A stretch of 35,419 bases of DNA from Shackletoniella antarctica (GCA_003241845.1 QBMN01000025.1:1-35419); one strand, 5' to 3'. Counted from the stretch's first letter, positions 24,758 to 32,767 are shown. The notes: generated by a model not told the origin, from the sequence alone. Made by a program: numbers and translations.

Positions 24758-25951
24758 ATGACTGAATCTGCTAACGATCCTGTATTTCAAAGCCCCAATG
24801 GCAGCTCCTCTGAGGCCCAGCGGGCGCTGGAGATGGAAGCCCGTCTGCCGATGACGGGCTGGCAGCAGGAGGTCTCCCAGGGGTTGGAGTATGGCCTAGA
24901 GGCGGCGGCGAGCATTCGCGATCGCACCATCCCCACCTTTTCTCGCGGCGAGCTGCCCCACTACGCGGGCATCAACACCTTCCTCAAAGCGCCCTACATC
25001 GAAGACGTACGCCGGGTCGGCGAGTTTGACGTGGCGATCGTCGGCATTCCCCACGACAGCGGCACCACCTACCGCCCCGGCACCCGCTTTGGCCCCCAGG
25101 GCATTCGCCGCATCTCGGCCCTCTACACCCCCTACAACTTTGAAATGGGGATTGATTTGAGAGAAAGCATCACCCTCTGCGACGTGGGCGATGTGTTCAC
25201 CATCCCCGCCAACAACGAAAAATCCTTCGACCAGATCTCCAAGGGCGTGGCCCACGTGTTTGCCTCTGGGGCATTTCCGATTTTGCTGGGCGGCGATCAC
25301 TCCATCGGCTTCCCCACGGTGCGGGGTATCTGCCGCCACCTGGGCGACAAAAAAGTCGGCATCATCCACTTTGATCGCCACGTTGATACCCAAGAGACCG
25401 ACCTCGACGAGCGCATGCATACCTGCCCCTGGTTCCACGCCACCAACATGGCCAACGCCCCGGCCGAAAACCTCGTGCAGTTGGGCATTGGCGGCTGGCA
25501 GGTGCCGCGCCAGGGAGTGAAGGTCTGCCGCGAGCGGGCCACCAACATTCTCACCGTCACCGACATTACCGAAATGGGGCTGGATGCCGCCGCTGACTTC
25601 GCGATCGCCCGCGCCACCGACGGCACCGACTGCGTGTGGATTAGCTTCGATATCGACTGCATCGACGCGGGCTTTGTGCCCGGCACCGGCTGGCCCGAAC
25701 CCGGCGGCCTGCTGCCCCGCGAAGCCCTCTATCTGCTCAAGCGCATCATTCAAGAAACCACCGTCTGCGGCATCGAAGTGGTGGAGGTGTCGCCCCCCTA
25801 CGATGTCAGCGACATGACCTCGCTGATGGCCACCCGCGTGATCTGCGACACCATGGCCCACCTGGTCAAGTCGGGCCAGCTGCCCCGTCGCGAGAAGCCG
25901 TCGTACATTCACGAAGAAGCGAATATGAACGTCGATGAGCCGTGGCAGTAG
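24758..25951 (+). CDS. gdmH: Guanidine hydrolase (GdmH-type, arginase/ureohydrolase superfamily)
   Basis: A 397-residue member of the ureohydrolase superfamily, in older annotation agmatinase (SpeB). The metal-binding motifs are GGDHSIGFPTVRG (D180, H181), HFDRHVDTQETD (D206, H208, D210) and SFDIDCIDAGFVPG (D298, D300). The long N-terminal extension and the DRHVD variant of the usual DAHxD resemble, as I recall, Synechocystis Sll1077. That is the nickel-dependent guanidine hydrolase GdmH, which splits guanidine to urea and ammonia. The context supports this over agmatinase: a guanidine riboswitch upstream and HypA/HypB-like nickel chaperones downstream. ATG 24758 is chosen because GAGG lies eight bases before it; a GTG at 24734 is in frame. 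Substrate specificity remains inferred. Confidence 0.88.
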   Translation: MTESANDPVFQSPNGSSSEAQRALEMEARLPMTGWQQEVSQGLEYGLEAAASIRDRTIPTFSRGELPHYAGINTFLKAPYIEDVRRVGEFDVAIVGIPHDSGTTYRPGTRFGPQGIRRISALYTPYNFEMGIDLRESITLCDVGDVFTIPANNEKSFDQISKGVAHVFASGAFPILLGGDHSIGFPTVRGICRHLGDKKVGIIHFDRHVDTQETDLDERMHTCPWFHATNMANAPAENLVQLGIGGWQVPRQGVKVCRERATNILTVTDITEMGLDAAADFAIARATDGTDCVWISFDIDCIDAGFVPGTGWPEPGGLLPREALYLLKRIIQETTVCGIEVVEVSPPYDVSDMTSLMATRVICDTMAHLVKSGQLPRREKPSYIHEEANMNVDEPWQ

Positions 25952-25960
25952 GGAACCGCC

Positions 25961-26335
25961 ATGCACGAAACCGATATGACCAAGGCGCTGATTCTCACTG
26001 TGCGCGACTGGTGGGAGGCACAGCCCGGTCAGCCTGCGATTGAAAAGGTCTATCTGACCGTGGGCAAGTTTACCTGCGTGGAGCCAGTGGGCTTGCAATT
26101 TGCCTTTGAGGTGCAGATCCGGGGTACTTTTTTGGAGGGGGCAGAACTGGTGATCAGCGAAACGCCGCTGATTGCCTACTGCCACGACTGCCAGAGTGAG
26201 TATCGACCCGAAATCGGGCTGCAATACGCCTGCCCCACCTGCAAGTCGCCCATGGGCGACATCCGCTCCGGGCGCGAGCTGAAGATTGATCGGGTAGAGT
26301 ATGCGGAGGTGACTAGCCCAACGACTCTCCTTTAG
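25961..26335 (+). CDS. hypA: HypA-like nickel metallochaperone (for guanidine hydrolase)
   Basis: A 124-residue HypA/HybF-family protein. The N-terminal MHE supplies the nickel-binding histidine 2 and glutamate 3. The zinc site is CHDC (74, 77) and CPTC (91, 94). It starts 9 bp after the gdmH stop, so it is probably cotranscribed under the riboswitch. In Synechocystis the equivalent gene (sll1078) acts with its HypB partner to load nickel into GdmH rather than into hydrogenase. No hydrogenase genes lie in this window. The MHE start is required for function and decides against the in-frame Met at residue 6. Confidence 0.9.
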   Translation: MHETDMTKALILTVRDWWEAQPGQPAIEKVYLTVGKFTCVEPVGLQFAFEVQIRGTFLEGAELVISETPLIAYCHDCQSEYRPEIGLQYACPTCKSPMGDIRSGRELKIDRVEYAEVTSPTTLL

Positions 26336-26400
26336 GCCTGGTATAAGCTGAGATTGAGATAAAAGCAACAGGCCACTAGTGGTCTCTCAAGCCTCAACTT

Positions 26401-26476
26401 GTAGGTTGGGTGAAGCGCTAGCGGAACCCAATAAAGCTTACTGCTGTTGGGTTTCACTTCGTTTTACCCAACCTAC
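26401..26476. mobile_element. MITE-like palindromic element between hypA and the TA pair
   Basis: Perfect 11-bp terminal inverted repeats GTAGGTTGGGT (26401-26411) and ACCCAACCTAC (26466-26476) surround an inner GAACCCAA/TTGGGTTTC dyad, so the 76 bp can fold into one long hairpin. Similar palindromes are common in cyanobacterial intergenic DNA. No coding content and no clear target-site duplication are seen. It lies 38 bp before the antitoxin-like gene. Confidence 0.7.
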
Positions 26477-26513
26477 GCGAACCCTAATTTTTAGTTTTGA
26501 CGCTGCACTAGCC

Positions 26514-26837
26514 ATGACCACCCAAAGCCGCTTTTTAGATCAGTTGCAGGTGCTCAACGCCCTCTATCAAAGGGGCTATCACAGCGACATCATGGAGCGC
26601 TCCCTCGCCAAAATCATCGATTTAGAGCGTAGCCAAGCCCTGCAACAGGCCTCAGACCTTCAGGCCCAGCTCCAAGTTTATGAAACTCGGTATCAGATGT
26701 CCTCAGACACCTTCTATCAACAGTTCAACGCTGGAGAGCTGGGCGACGGCATGGATTTCTTCGAGTGGAGTGCCTTTTACGATATGTGGCAATCCGTTCA
26801 GACCCGCCTTGGTGTTTTGCAATCTATCGGTAGCTAA
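26514..26837 (+). CDS. Putative antitoxin partner of TumE-like toxin
   Basis: A 107-residue mainly helical protein: FLDQLQVLNALYQRGYHSDI, then a coiled-coil-like LERSQALQQASDLQAQLQVY, then SSDTFYQQFNAGELGDGMDF and FFEWSAFYDMW. Cyanobacterial genomes often have such a gene directly before a TumE/DUF6516 toxin, so I call it the antitoxin by position and pattern. The ATG at 26514 is used; an in-frame GTG at 26379 lies before the palindromic repeat and would read through it. The stop codon overlaps the next start by one base (TAATG). Confidence 0.65.
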   Translation: MTTQSRFLDQLQVLNALYQRGYHSDIMERSLAKIIDLERSQALQQASDLQAQLQVYETRYQMSSDTFYQQFNAGELGDGMDFFEWSAFYDMWQSVQTRLGVLQSIGS

Positions 26838-27229
26838 TGGATGCTCAGCAATATCTTACCGAGATCAAATCCAGACTAGTTGCCAGTCCTGTAGTTGAGA
26901 CCTTCTCAATTGTTGAGGACAGAGATCTGAACGACAGAGGTTACTTTCGGGCTCGGGTCACGCTGACAAACGCTGATTTTCTCGAAATTGCAGAATACTT
27001 CATTATCATCGACGACCAACCCCAGCCAGACCGCTACCGCTACCAATGGATGGATGGCACCCAGAAAATACTCCGCAGGCGTTGGGATAACGTTCCCCAC
27101 TTTCCAGATTTACCCAGCTTTCCCCACCACGTCCACGTCAACGCCGAAGACAATGTTCAATCCTCCAGGCCAAGAGGTATTACAGAATTTCTGGCTTTCC
27201 TAGAGGCAGAAATTTTGCCAGAGCATTAG
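26837..27229 (+). CDS. TumE-family (DUF6516) toxin-like protein
   Basis: A 130-residue protein. The pattern FRARVTLTNADFLEIAEYFI, then YRYQWMDGTQKILRRRWDNVPHFP, then FPHHVHV matches the DUF6516/TumE toxin family as I recall it; the tryptophan, arginine and final histidine cluster are characteristic. Family toxins act with a preceding antitoxin. Its ATG overlaps the antitoxin stop by one base, so translation is probably coupled. The pair sits between hypA and hypB, which are adjacent in the equivalent Synechocystis cluster, suggesting insertion. Toxic activity is not shown. Confidence 0.7.
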   Translation: MDAQQYLTEIKSRLVASPVVETFSIVEDRDLNDRGYFRARVTLTNADFLEIAEYFIIIDDQPQPDRYRYQWMDGTQKILRRRWDNVPHFPDLPSFPHHVHVNAEDNVQSSRPRGITEFLAFLEAEILPEH

Positions 27230-27256
27230 CCTAGTCATTCGTACTAGTCCCACTCT

Positions 27257-27283
27257 AAAATCCAAAATCCCCAATCCAAACTC
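27257..27283. repeat. Short heptamer-like direct repeats before hypB
   Basis: AAAATCCAAAATCC followed by CCAATCCAAACTCC: iterated (A)AATCC(A) units of about seven bases, of the short tandem repeat kind seen in cyanobacterial intergenic DNA. It ends a few bases before the hypB start. Confidence 0.45.
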
Positions 27284-27288
27284 CCCCC

Positions 27289-28008
27289 ATGCATCAAACC
27301 TTCGACGCTGCTTTAGGAATCGATCTGCTCCACGTCAACCAGGCGGGGGCTGACCACAACCGCGCCCACTTTGATCGCTGGGGCATCACCTGCATGAATA
27401 TCATGAGCAGCCCAGGGGCGGGCAAGACGGCGCTGCTGGAGCGCACCCTGGCGGAGCTGCACGGAGATCTGGCGATCGCCGTCATAGAAGGCGACATGAC
27501 CACCGAGCTGGATGCCGATCGCCTGCGCCAGTACGGGGTGCCGGTGGTGGCAATTAATACGGGGCGATCGTGCCACCTCGATGCCAAAATGGTGGCGGGG
27601 GGCATTCATACCCTAGAGCACAGCTACGACCCCAATGCTCTAGATCTGGTGCTGGTCGAGAACGTGGGCAACCTGGTGTGCCCCGCCGAGTTTGAGGTGG
27701 GCGAACATGCCAAAATCGCGCTGCTGAGCGTCACCGAAGGGGAAGACAAGCCCCTCAAATACCCGATCATGTTCCAAGAAGCCGACTGCCTGCTGATTAC
27801 AAAGGTGGATTTGGTTCCGTATCTGGACGTGAGCATCGAGCAGATTGCGGCGAACGTACGGCAGATGAACCCCCACGTCACCATCATTGCGGTTTCAGCT
27901 AAGACCGGGGAAGGGCTGGAGGAATGGTTTGAGTGGGTGAAATTAACGGTCGCCACCCCTGGTGAATTGCGCGTTCAAGCTCCCACCGCAGAGACGACCC
28001 ACGCGTAG
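27289..28008 (+). CDS. hypB: HypB-like nickel-inserting GTPase
   Basis: A 239-residue SIMIBI-class GTPase of the HypB family. The P-loop is SPGAGKT (residues 41-47); [15 protein letters not shown] and [14 protein letters not shown] are switch and specificity (NKxD-like TKVD) motifs. The dimer-interface metal site is C95-H96 (GRSCHLDA) with C131 (NLVCPAEF), matching the E. coli C166/H167/C198 set. The cysteine-rich N-terminus of E. coli HypB is missing; the N-terminal part has histidines. It is expected to drive nickel delivery to GdmH with HypA (like Synechocystis sll1079). The toxin-antitoxin pair separates it from hypA. A repeat forms its stop codon. Confidence 0.92.
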   Translation: MHQTFDAALGIDLLHVNQAGADHNRAHFDRWGITCMNIMSSPGAGKTALLERTLAELHGDLAIAVIEGDMTTELDADRLRQYGVPVVAINTGRSCHLDAKMVAGGIHTLEHSYDPNALDLVLVENVGNLVCPAEFEVGEHAKIALLSVTEGEDKPLKYPIMFQEADCLLITKVDLVPYLDVSIEQIAANVRQMNPHVTIIAVSAKTGEGLEEWFEWVKLTVATPGELRVQAPTAETTHA

Positions 28009-28033
28009 GGTGCCATCCGCGCAGCGATGCGCC
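28006..28033. repeat. Dispersed repeat, copy 2, forming the hypB stop
   Basis: Begins TAGGGTGCCATCCGCGC and is related to 21029-21055 with about three differences. Its first three bases are the hypB stop codon (TAG). Confidence 0.55.
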
Positions 28034-28044
28034 AACCAAAGCCC

Positions 28045-28557
28045 CTAGGAAGGCCCTAGCAGTCGCCGCATGGCACCGCCGACGGCCCGCTTCATTTGCT
28101 GCTTGCGCCGCCAACTCTGAAATTCTTTGCGGTAGCCATACTCGTTGGGGCGGTAGATGCGCCAGGCATCCCAGCTGGCTTGGATTGCCCAGGGGCCGAA
28201 TGTGAGATAGAGCAGCCAGTTCCAGAGCCAGCCACCGGTCGCTAGCTGAAACACCAGCACGCAACCACCCATAATCAGCAGCCGAGACAGGTTGTGCTGA
28301 AACCGCTGTTTGCGCTGGCTGTCGAACAGTCTTTGGTCAGCGAGTTCGTATTTTTTCACATCCCACTCGCGCTCGGCGGCGGCGATGGTGTCGGCGGCGA
28401 TGCCCATTTCGTCGGCAATCTCTAGCAACTGGGCGCGGGAGAGTTTGCCCGACTCAGTCTGGCTGGCGATCGCCAGGCTCAAAATCTGCTGAGCATCTTC
28501 AGCGGGGTACAAAAACTCGCCATCGCTGATGTATGAATCGGTTACTAAATCAGCCAT
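28045..28557 (-). CDS. 2TM-domain protein
   Basis: A 170-residue protein. The N-terminal half is soluble and helical, with YPAEDAQQILSLAIA, then KLSRAQLLEIADEMGIAADTI and AEREW, a small helical module. The C-terminal part has two close hydrophobic helices (LLIMGGCVLVFQLATG and WNWLLYLTFGPWAIQAS) followed by a basic region rich in RKQQMKR. This corresponds to the 2TM domain family seen with sensory proteins. It is probably in the membrane with both ends in the cytoplasm. The function is unknown. It converges with hypB. Confidence 0.75.
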   Translation of the reverse strand: MADLVTDSYISDGEFLYPAEDAQQILSLAIASQTESGKLSRAQLLEIADEMGIAADTIAAAEREWDVKKYELADQRLFDSQRKQRFQHNLSRLLIMGGCVLVFQLATGGWLWNWLLYLTFGPWAIQASWDAWRIYRPNEYGYRKEFQSWRRKQQMKRAVGGAMRRLLGPS

Positions 28558-28737
28558 TGCCGCCCCTGCCTGTCAAAACTCTCTTTCTTTTTTATAAACA
28601 AAATTGGCGGTTTTGGGGGTGTGGTCAGGGTACGGAAAACCTATCGTCACAGGCGCGATCGCCAGCAATGGTGAGACCTGCGCTGGTTCGGGCATGCTAG
28701 CGGGTGGATACGCATCTTAACCATCGGAGTGTGCACT

Positions 28738-29130
28738 ATGACTCAACTGGTCCCGATCCGCCTAGAGGATGGCACCGAAATCTACATGGAGGCTACTGAA
28801 GACGTGGTTGCTCCAGCCTCAGCCTCCCTTGGCTCAGAAATCTACGGCGAAACGACCCGCACGGCCAAGGGCTTGGGCATGCCTAGCCAGGCCGTACAGG
28901 CCCATGCGGCCCAGAGCTTTAAGGCCATTGAAGGCACCATTCGCACCTACACCACCTACACCATGAACGCCTTCAAAGACATGGCCACCGCCAATGTCGA
29001 AAAAGTCACCCTAGAGTTTGGCCTCAAGGTCGGCGGAGAGGCAGGAGTTCCCTACGTTACTAAAGGCACCGCAGAGAGCAATCTAAAAATCACGGTGCAG
29101 TGCTCGTTTGACCAAGAGACTCACCAATAA
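28738..29130 (+). CDS. Trypco1 / CU044_2847-family protein
   Basis: A 130-residue protein. The start MTQLVPIRLEDGTEIYMEA and the end VEKVTLEFGLKVGGEAGVPY, VTKGTAESNLKITVQCSF form the pattern of the trypsin-co-occurring domain 1 (CU044_2847) family. Members are linked by genome surveys to proteases and effector-associated conflict systems. Here it has no obvious protease or NTPase neighbour: the flanking genes are a 2TM protein and dxs. The start ATG 28738 is supported by GGAG eight bases upstream; a GTG at 28729 is also in frame. The role is unknown. Confidence 0.72.
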   Translation: MTQLVPIRLEDGTEIYMEATEDVVAPASASLGSEIYGETTRTAKGLGMPSQAVQAHAAQSFKAIEGTIRTYTTYTMNAFKDMATANVEKVTLEFGLKVGGEAGVPYVTKGTAESNLKITVQCSFDQETHQ

Positions 29131-29270
29131 CTTGGCAGCTAACAAGGAGACTCAGGGCTATGGGGGATAAAGCTTTGAGCGCATAAGCAAAGACAAAAAT
29201 GTGGCCGATCATTGGTTAAAATGACAATTTCTGCCACCAGCTCATGGCCCAGAGATCGCAGCCCCTGGTT

Positions 29271-29295
29271 GGCAGGAGGAAAGTTTCCTCCTGCC
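29271..29295 (-). terminator. Perfect 12-bp palindrome downstream of dxs
   Basis: GGCAGGAGGAAA (29271-29282), one spacer base, and TTTCCTCCTGCC (29284-29295). It is 11 bp past the dxs stop and probably terminates dxs, although no long T run follows. Confidence 0.55.
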
Positions 29296-29306
29296 GCCTA
29301 GACGTC

Positions 29307-31214
29307 TTAGCGCACCAGCACTGGCTTCTCAACCTGGTAGGTGGCGAGAATGCGCTCGGCCATCTGGGGCGGGGTCAGCCCCAGCGATGCCTTCGACTGG
29401 TCATGGGTAGCGTGGTCGACCAGCACATCGGGCACGCCGATGCGCAGCACCGAGGCGGGCACCTGGGCGTCTAAAATCGACTCGGCCACGGCGGAGCCGA
29501 AGCCGCCCATCAGACAGCCTTCTTCAAAGGTCACCACTTTGCCAATTTCCCGCACCAGGGGCAAAATCAGCTCCTCGTCGAGGGGTTTGGCGAAGCGGGC
29601 GTTGACCACAGTGGCCTCAAGGCCGTGCTCGCTGAGAATCTCGGCGGTCTGCATAGCTGGGTAGACCATGGAGCCGTAGCCTAGCAGCAGCAGATCGTCG
29701 CCCCGGCGCAGCACCTCGGCCTTGCCAATGGGTAGGGGTTCCCAGCCTTCTTCCATCAGTGGGGCACCGTAGCCGTTGCCTCGGGGGTAGCGCATGGCGA
29801 TCGCCCCTTTCTTGTACTCTATCCCCGTCACAATCATGCGCTGTAGCTCGGCCTCGTCCTTGGGGGCCATCAGCACAATGTTGGGAAGGCAGCGCAGGTA
29901 GGCGATGTCGTAGAGCCCCTGGTGGGTCGGCCCGTCGGCCCCGACAATGCCCGCCCGGTCGAGGCAGAAGAACACCGGCAGCTTTTGAATGCAGACGTCG
30001 TGGACAATCTGGTCAAAGCCGCGCTGCAAGAAGGTGGAATAGATCGCCGCCACCGGGCGCATGCCCTCGCAGGCCAAACCCGCCGCCAGCGTGACGGCGT
30101 GCTGCTCGGCAATGCCCACGTCAATGTACTGCTTGGGCAGGGCCTGCTGGAGCTTGTCTAGCCCGGTGCCCGTGGCCATGGCGGCGGTGATGCCGACAAT
30201 CTTGGGGTTGTTTTCGGCCAGCTTGATCAGGGTTTCGGCAAACACCTTGGAATAGCTGGGGGGCTTGGGCTTGGTGGAAGGAATCCCCTTGCCGGTGGAG
30301 AGATTAAAGGGCGACTGGGCGTGGTAGCCCACCTGGTCTTTTTCGGCGATCGCATAGCCCTTGCCCTTGGTGGTCACCACATGCACCAGCACCGGGCCGG
30401 TGTGCTTATGGGCCTCTTTGAAGGTAGCGATCAGCTCTTGTAGATTGTGGCCATCCACTGGCCCCATGTAGGTAAAGCCCAGTTCTTCAAACACAGCCCC
30501 CACCTTGGGCACCGCCAGCCGCTTCATGCCCTCTTTCACCCGGTCTAGCTCGGGGGAGAGCGATTCACCCACAAAGGGCAGGTGCTTAAACTGCTCCTCT
30601 AGGTTGTCGGTGAGAAACTGCACCGGCGGGCTGAGGCGTATTTTGTTGAGATAGCGCGGAATTGCCCCCACGTTGGGCGAGATCGACATTTCGTTGTCGT
30701 TGAGCACCACCAGCAGGTTGGTGTTGGGCAGGTGCCCGGCGTGGTTGATCGCCTCTAGGGCCATGCCGCCGGTCAGCGCGCCGTCGCCGATGATGGCCGC
30801 CACCTTGTAGCTGTCGCCGCTCAGGTCGCGGGCCAGGGCCATGCCCAGGGCCGACGAAATACTGGTGGAGGCGTGGCCCGCGCCAAAGTGATCAAACCTG
30901 CTTTCGCTGCGCTTGAGGTAGCCCGCGACGCCATCTTTTTGGCGCAGGGTGTGAAACTTGTGGTAGCGGCCGGTGATCAGCTTGTGGGGATAGGCCTGGT
31001 GGCCCACGTCCCAGGTGACTTTGTCGCGGTCGAGGTCAAGGGTTTGGTACAGCGCCAGGGTTAGCTCTACTACCCCCAGCCCTGGGCCTAGGTGCCCCCC
31101 GCTGGCCGCCACGGTCTCAAGGTGCTTTTCGCGAATCTGGCGGGCCACGTCTTCGAGCTGCCGAATGGTCAGACCGTGGAGTTGATTGGGGTGAGTTATG
31201 TCACTCAGGTGCAT
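29307..31214 (-). CDS. dxs: 1-deoxy-D-xylulose-5-phosphate synthase
   Basis: A 635-residue thiamine-diphosphate enzyme that joins pyruvate and glyceraldehyde-3-phosphate, the first step of the MEP isoprenoid pathway feeding carotenoids, chlorophyll phytol and quinones. The thiamine-binding motif runs from [13 protein letters not shown] to [12 protein letters not shown]. The pyrimidine domain has [17 protein letters not shown] and [15 protein letters not shown]. Length is standard. The start ATG 31214 ([15 protein letters not shown]) fits family N-termini. It is transcribed alone on the minus strand. Confidence 0.97.
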   Translation of the reverse strand: MHLSDITHPNQLHGLTIRQLEDVARQIREKHLETVAASGGHLGPGLGVVELTLALYQTLDLDRDKVTWDVGHQAYPHKLITGRYHKFHTLRQKDGVAGYLKRSESRFDHFGAGHASTSISSALGMALARDLSGDSYKVAAIIGDGALTGGMALEAINHAGHLPNTNLLVVLNDNEMSISPNVGAIPRYLNKIRLSPPVQFLTDNLEEQFKHLPFVGESLSPELDRVKEGMKRLAVPKVGAVFEELGFTYMGPVDGHNLQELIATFKEAHKHTGPVLVHVVTTKGKGYAIAEKDQVGYHAQSPFNLSTGKGIPSTKPKPPSYSKVFAETLIKLAENNPKIVGITAAMATGTGLDKLQQALPKQYIDVGIAEQHAVTLAAGLACEGMRPVAAIYSTFLQRGFDQIVHDVCIQKLPVFFCLDRAGIVGADGPTHQGLYDIAYLRCLPNIVLMAPKDEAELQRMIVTGIEYKKGAIAMRYPRGNGYGAPLMEEGWEPLPIGKAEVLRRGDDLLLLGYGSMVYPAMQTAEILSEHGLEATVVNARFAKPLDEELILPLVREIGKVVTFEEGCLMGGFGSAVAESILDAQVPASVLRIGVPDVLVDHATHDQSKASLGLTPPQMAERILATYQVEKPVLVR

Positions 31215-31345
31215 ACTGCCTTAACCTCTGCGTCACGCTATGGAGTTTTTCCTGCTACTCTTCACTGTAGAAGATTCAACGATTAGAAACATTGGGGACG
31301 GTGGTACCGGCTACCCAATGCCAATCTAAGACTAACTCTGCTGAG

Positions 31346-31363
31346 TTAATTCTCTGTAATTAA
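31346..31363. promoter_or_regulatory. AT-rich inverted repeat upstream of two divergent genes
   Basis: TTAATT (31346-31351) and AATTAA (31358-31363) flank CTCTGT in the dxs / cysteine-repeat-protein intergenic region. A possible rightward promoter TTGACT (31364-31369) with GATTAA (31387-31392) at 17 bp lies beside it. It is suggestive only. Confidence 0.3.
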
Positions 31364-31430
31364 TTGACTAACAGTCTGTAACCACTGATTAAGCCTGTTA
31401 ACTAAGCGATATAACCTTTAACGTTCTGTT

Positions 31431-31955
31431 ATGGTTCATTTTTTTGCCTTTGCGACCCCTCGCCATTGCTCATCAATACCGTTTGCTCTGATTGCCGGGC
31501 TGGCGACTCCCCTGGTGCTGCTGGCGGCTCCCGGAGCGATCGCCAACGATTTTGAGGTCTGCACCAGCCGCCTGATCGAAGCGGGTATAGACGGCTCTGA
31601 GGCGGCTGGGGCCTGCGGAAAAGCCCTGCACCCTGCGGATCTATCGAGCTGCACCCTCGACGTTGTCGGCGTCGCCGATGTCGATGTTGAGCAAGCCCTG
31701 CTGGCCTGCCAGAGCGATCGCCGCCCCCAGGAGCTGGCCACCTGCGTTAGCGATATTCACCAGAGCCTTGAGATCGCCAGCTCCACAGTGGTGCTGAACA
31801 ACTGCCGCCGCAGCGTTTTGCCCACGCGCTTTGCCGACTGCGTGGTGGGGGTAGCCACCGCCGCGACCCTGACCCCGGCGGAGTCAATGAGCCGCTGTAG
31901 TGCCGCTGGCTACCGCCCTGAGGATGTGGCCCCTACGTTTATTTTCTCTCGCTAG
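31431..31955 (+). CDS. Exported protein of four two-cysteine repeats
   Basis: A 174-residue protein. It has a signal peptide (hydrophobic residues about 16-36, ending GAIAND). The mature part is four tandem repeats of about 31 residues, each with two cysteines spaced Cx17C, Cx18C, Cx19C and Cx18C: starting FEVCTSRLIEAG, SSCTLDVVGVAD, ATCVSDIHQSLE and ADCVVGVATAAT. The regular pairs suggest one disulfide per repeat in an oxidising compartment. The last residues are FIFSR. I do not recognise the function. The stop overlaps the stop of the convergent DUF362 gene (CTAG at 31952-31955). Confidence 0.75.
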   Translation: MVHFFAFATPRHCSSIPFALIAGLATPLVLLAAPGAIANDFEVCTSRLIEAGIDGSEAAGACGKALHPADLSSCTLDVVGVADVDVEQALLACQSDRRPQELATCVSDIHQSLEIASSTVVLNNCRRSVLPTRFADCVVGVATAATLTPAESMSRCSAAGYRPEDVAPTFIFSR

Positions 31956-32752
31956 CCCAGCGTCTCTAGGCGTGTCTCTAGGCGTGTCTCTAGGGCGCTG
32001 ATGTAGTCGGGCAGCTCTTCTTGGCCGACCTGGCAGGCGGTGCGGTCTACCGCCAGCAGGTTGTCGCCATAGATCACCTGGCCAATGGGGATGCTGCTGC
32101 CGCGATCGGGCTGCCAGTCGCGGCTGATGAATTTTTGGGTGCAGTCAACTACACCGCCCGCAAAAAAGTGGCCCAGGGTGGAGTAAACATCCTGCAAAAC
32201 TAGGGGCACTGAGGGACGGTGCAACTGCCCACGGGAACTGGGACTGCGGGCTTTGTAGCGCTCTCTGGGAAACAGTCCGTAGAGGTTTTTGAGGGAGGCC
32301 GAAATCAGCGGCGCGCCCTTGAGCTGGGTGCGCTTAAAGGCGCTGACCGACAGGCAACAGTCGACCTCCTGAAGCAGCTTGGGTGCCCACATGGTCTTAA
32401 ACCGCACCGGGCTGGGCGAGCGGTTGGGGTACTCTTGCAGTTCTAGCTCATCGGCGTTGAGCAGCTGCACCCCCTCGCTCAAGAGCTGGTGGACGCCGAC
32501 CCTAGCCATGATGGTGTCGAAGGCCACCTTAGAGCAAACGCCTTCGACGATGAGAATTTCGGCCTTGGGGCTGTGCTGCCTGAGCGATCGTACCACCTCT
32601 CCTAGCACCGCCATGCTCACGGTGGCGGGCGGGCCTACCGGGTAGCCCAGATTGGGTTTGACCAAAATGCGGTGGGCATTTTGGGCGGCGACGGGCGGAA
32701 TGTACTCGAAGCGATCGCTTGGGGTCGTTACCACCTGAGCTAAAACGGGCAT
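31952..32752 (-). CDS. DUF362-domain protein
   Basis: A 266-residue protein of the DUF362 family. Visible family features are RILVKPNLGYP, EILIVEGVCSKVAFDTIMARVG and VDCCLSVSAFKRTQLKGAPLISASLKNLYGLFP. DUF362 proteins often accompany iron-sulfur domains, but none is fused here. The start ATG 32752 (MPVLAQVVTTPS) is preferred. An in-frame ATG at 32794 would read through a 15-bp tandem repeat. The C-terminal end (ETRLETRLETLG) is encoded by a 12-bp repeat (about 31960-31994). The function is unknown. Confidence 0.8.
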   Translation of the reverse strand: MPVLAQVVTTPSDRFEYIPPVAAQNAHRILVKPNLGYPVGPPATVSMAVLGEVVRSLRQHSPKAEILIVEGVCSKVAFDTIMARVGVHQLLSEGVQLLNADELELQEYPNRSPSPVRFKTMWAPKLLQEVDCCLSVSAFKRTQLKGAPLISASLKNLYGLFPRERYKARSPSSRGQLHRPSVPLVLQDVYSTLGHFFAGGVVDCTQKFISRDWQPDRGSSIPIGQVIYGDNLLAVDRTACQVGQEELPDYISALETRLETRLETLG

Positions 32753-32767
32753 GCGGTCTATCCCTAA

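Noticed and set aside
24758-25951. Plain agmatinase (SpeB) call
   Set aside because: The guanidine riboswitch, the HypA/HypB neighbours and the DRHVD motif all favour a guanidine hydrolase.
24896-26368. Minus-strand frame of 490 codons opposite gdmH and hypA
   Set aside because: Shadow of two clear plus-strand genes; composition is His/Gly/Ala/Val rich with no domain.
26401-26476. CRISPR array
   Set aside because: A single palindromic unit; there is no regular repeat-spacer pattern here or elsewhere in the window.
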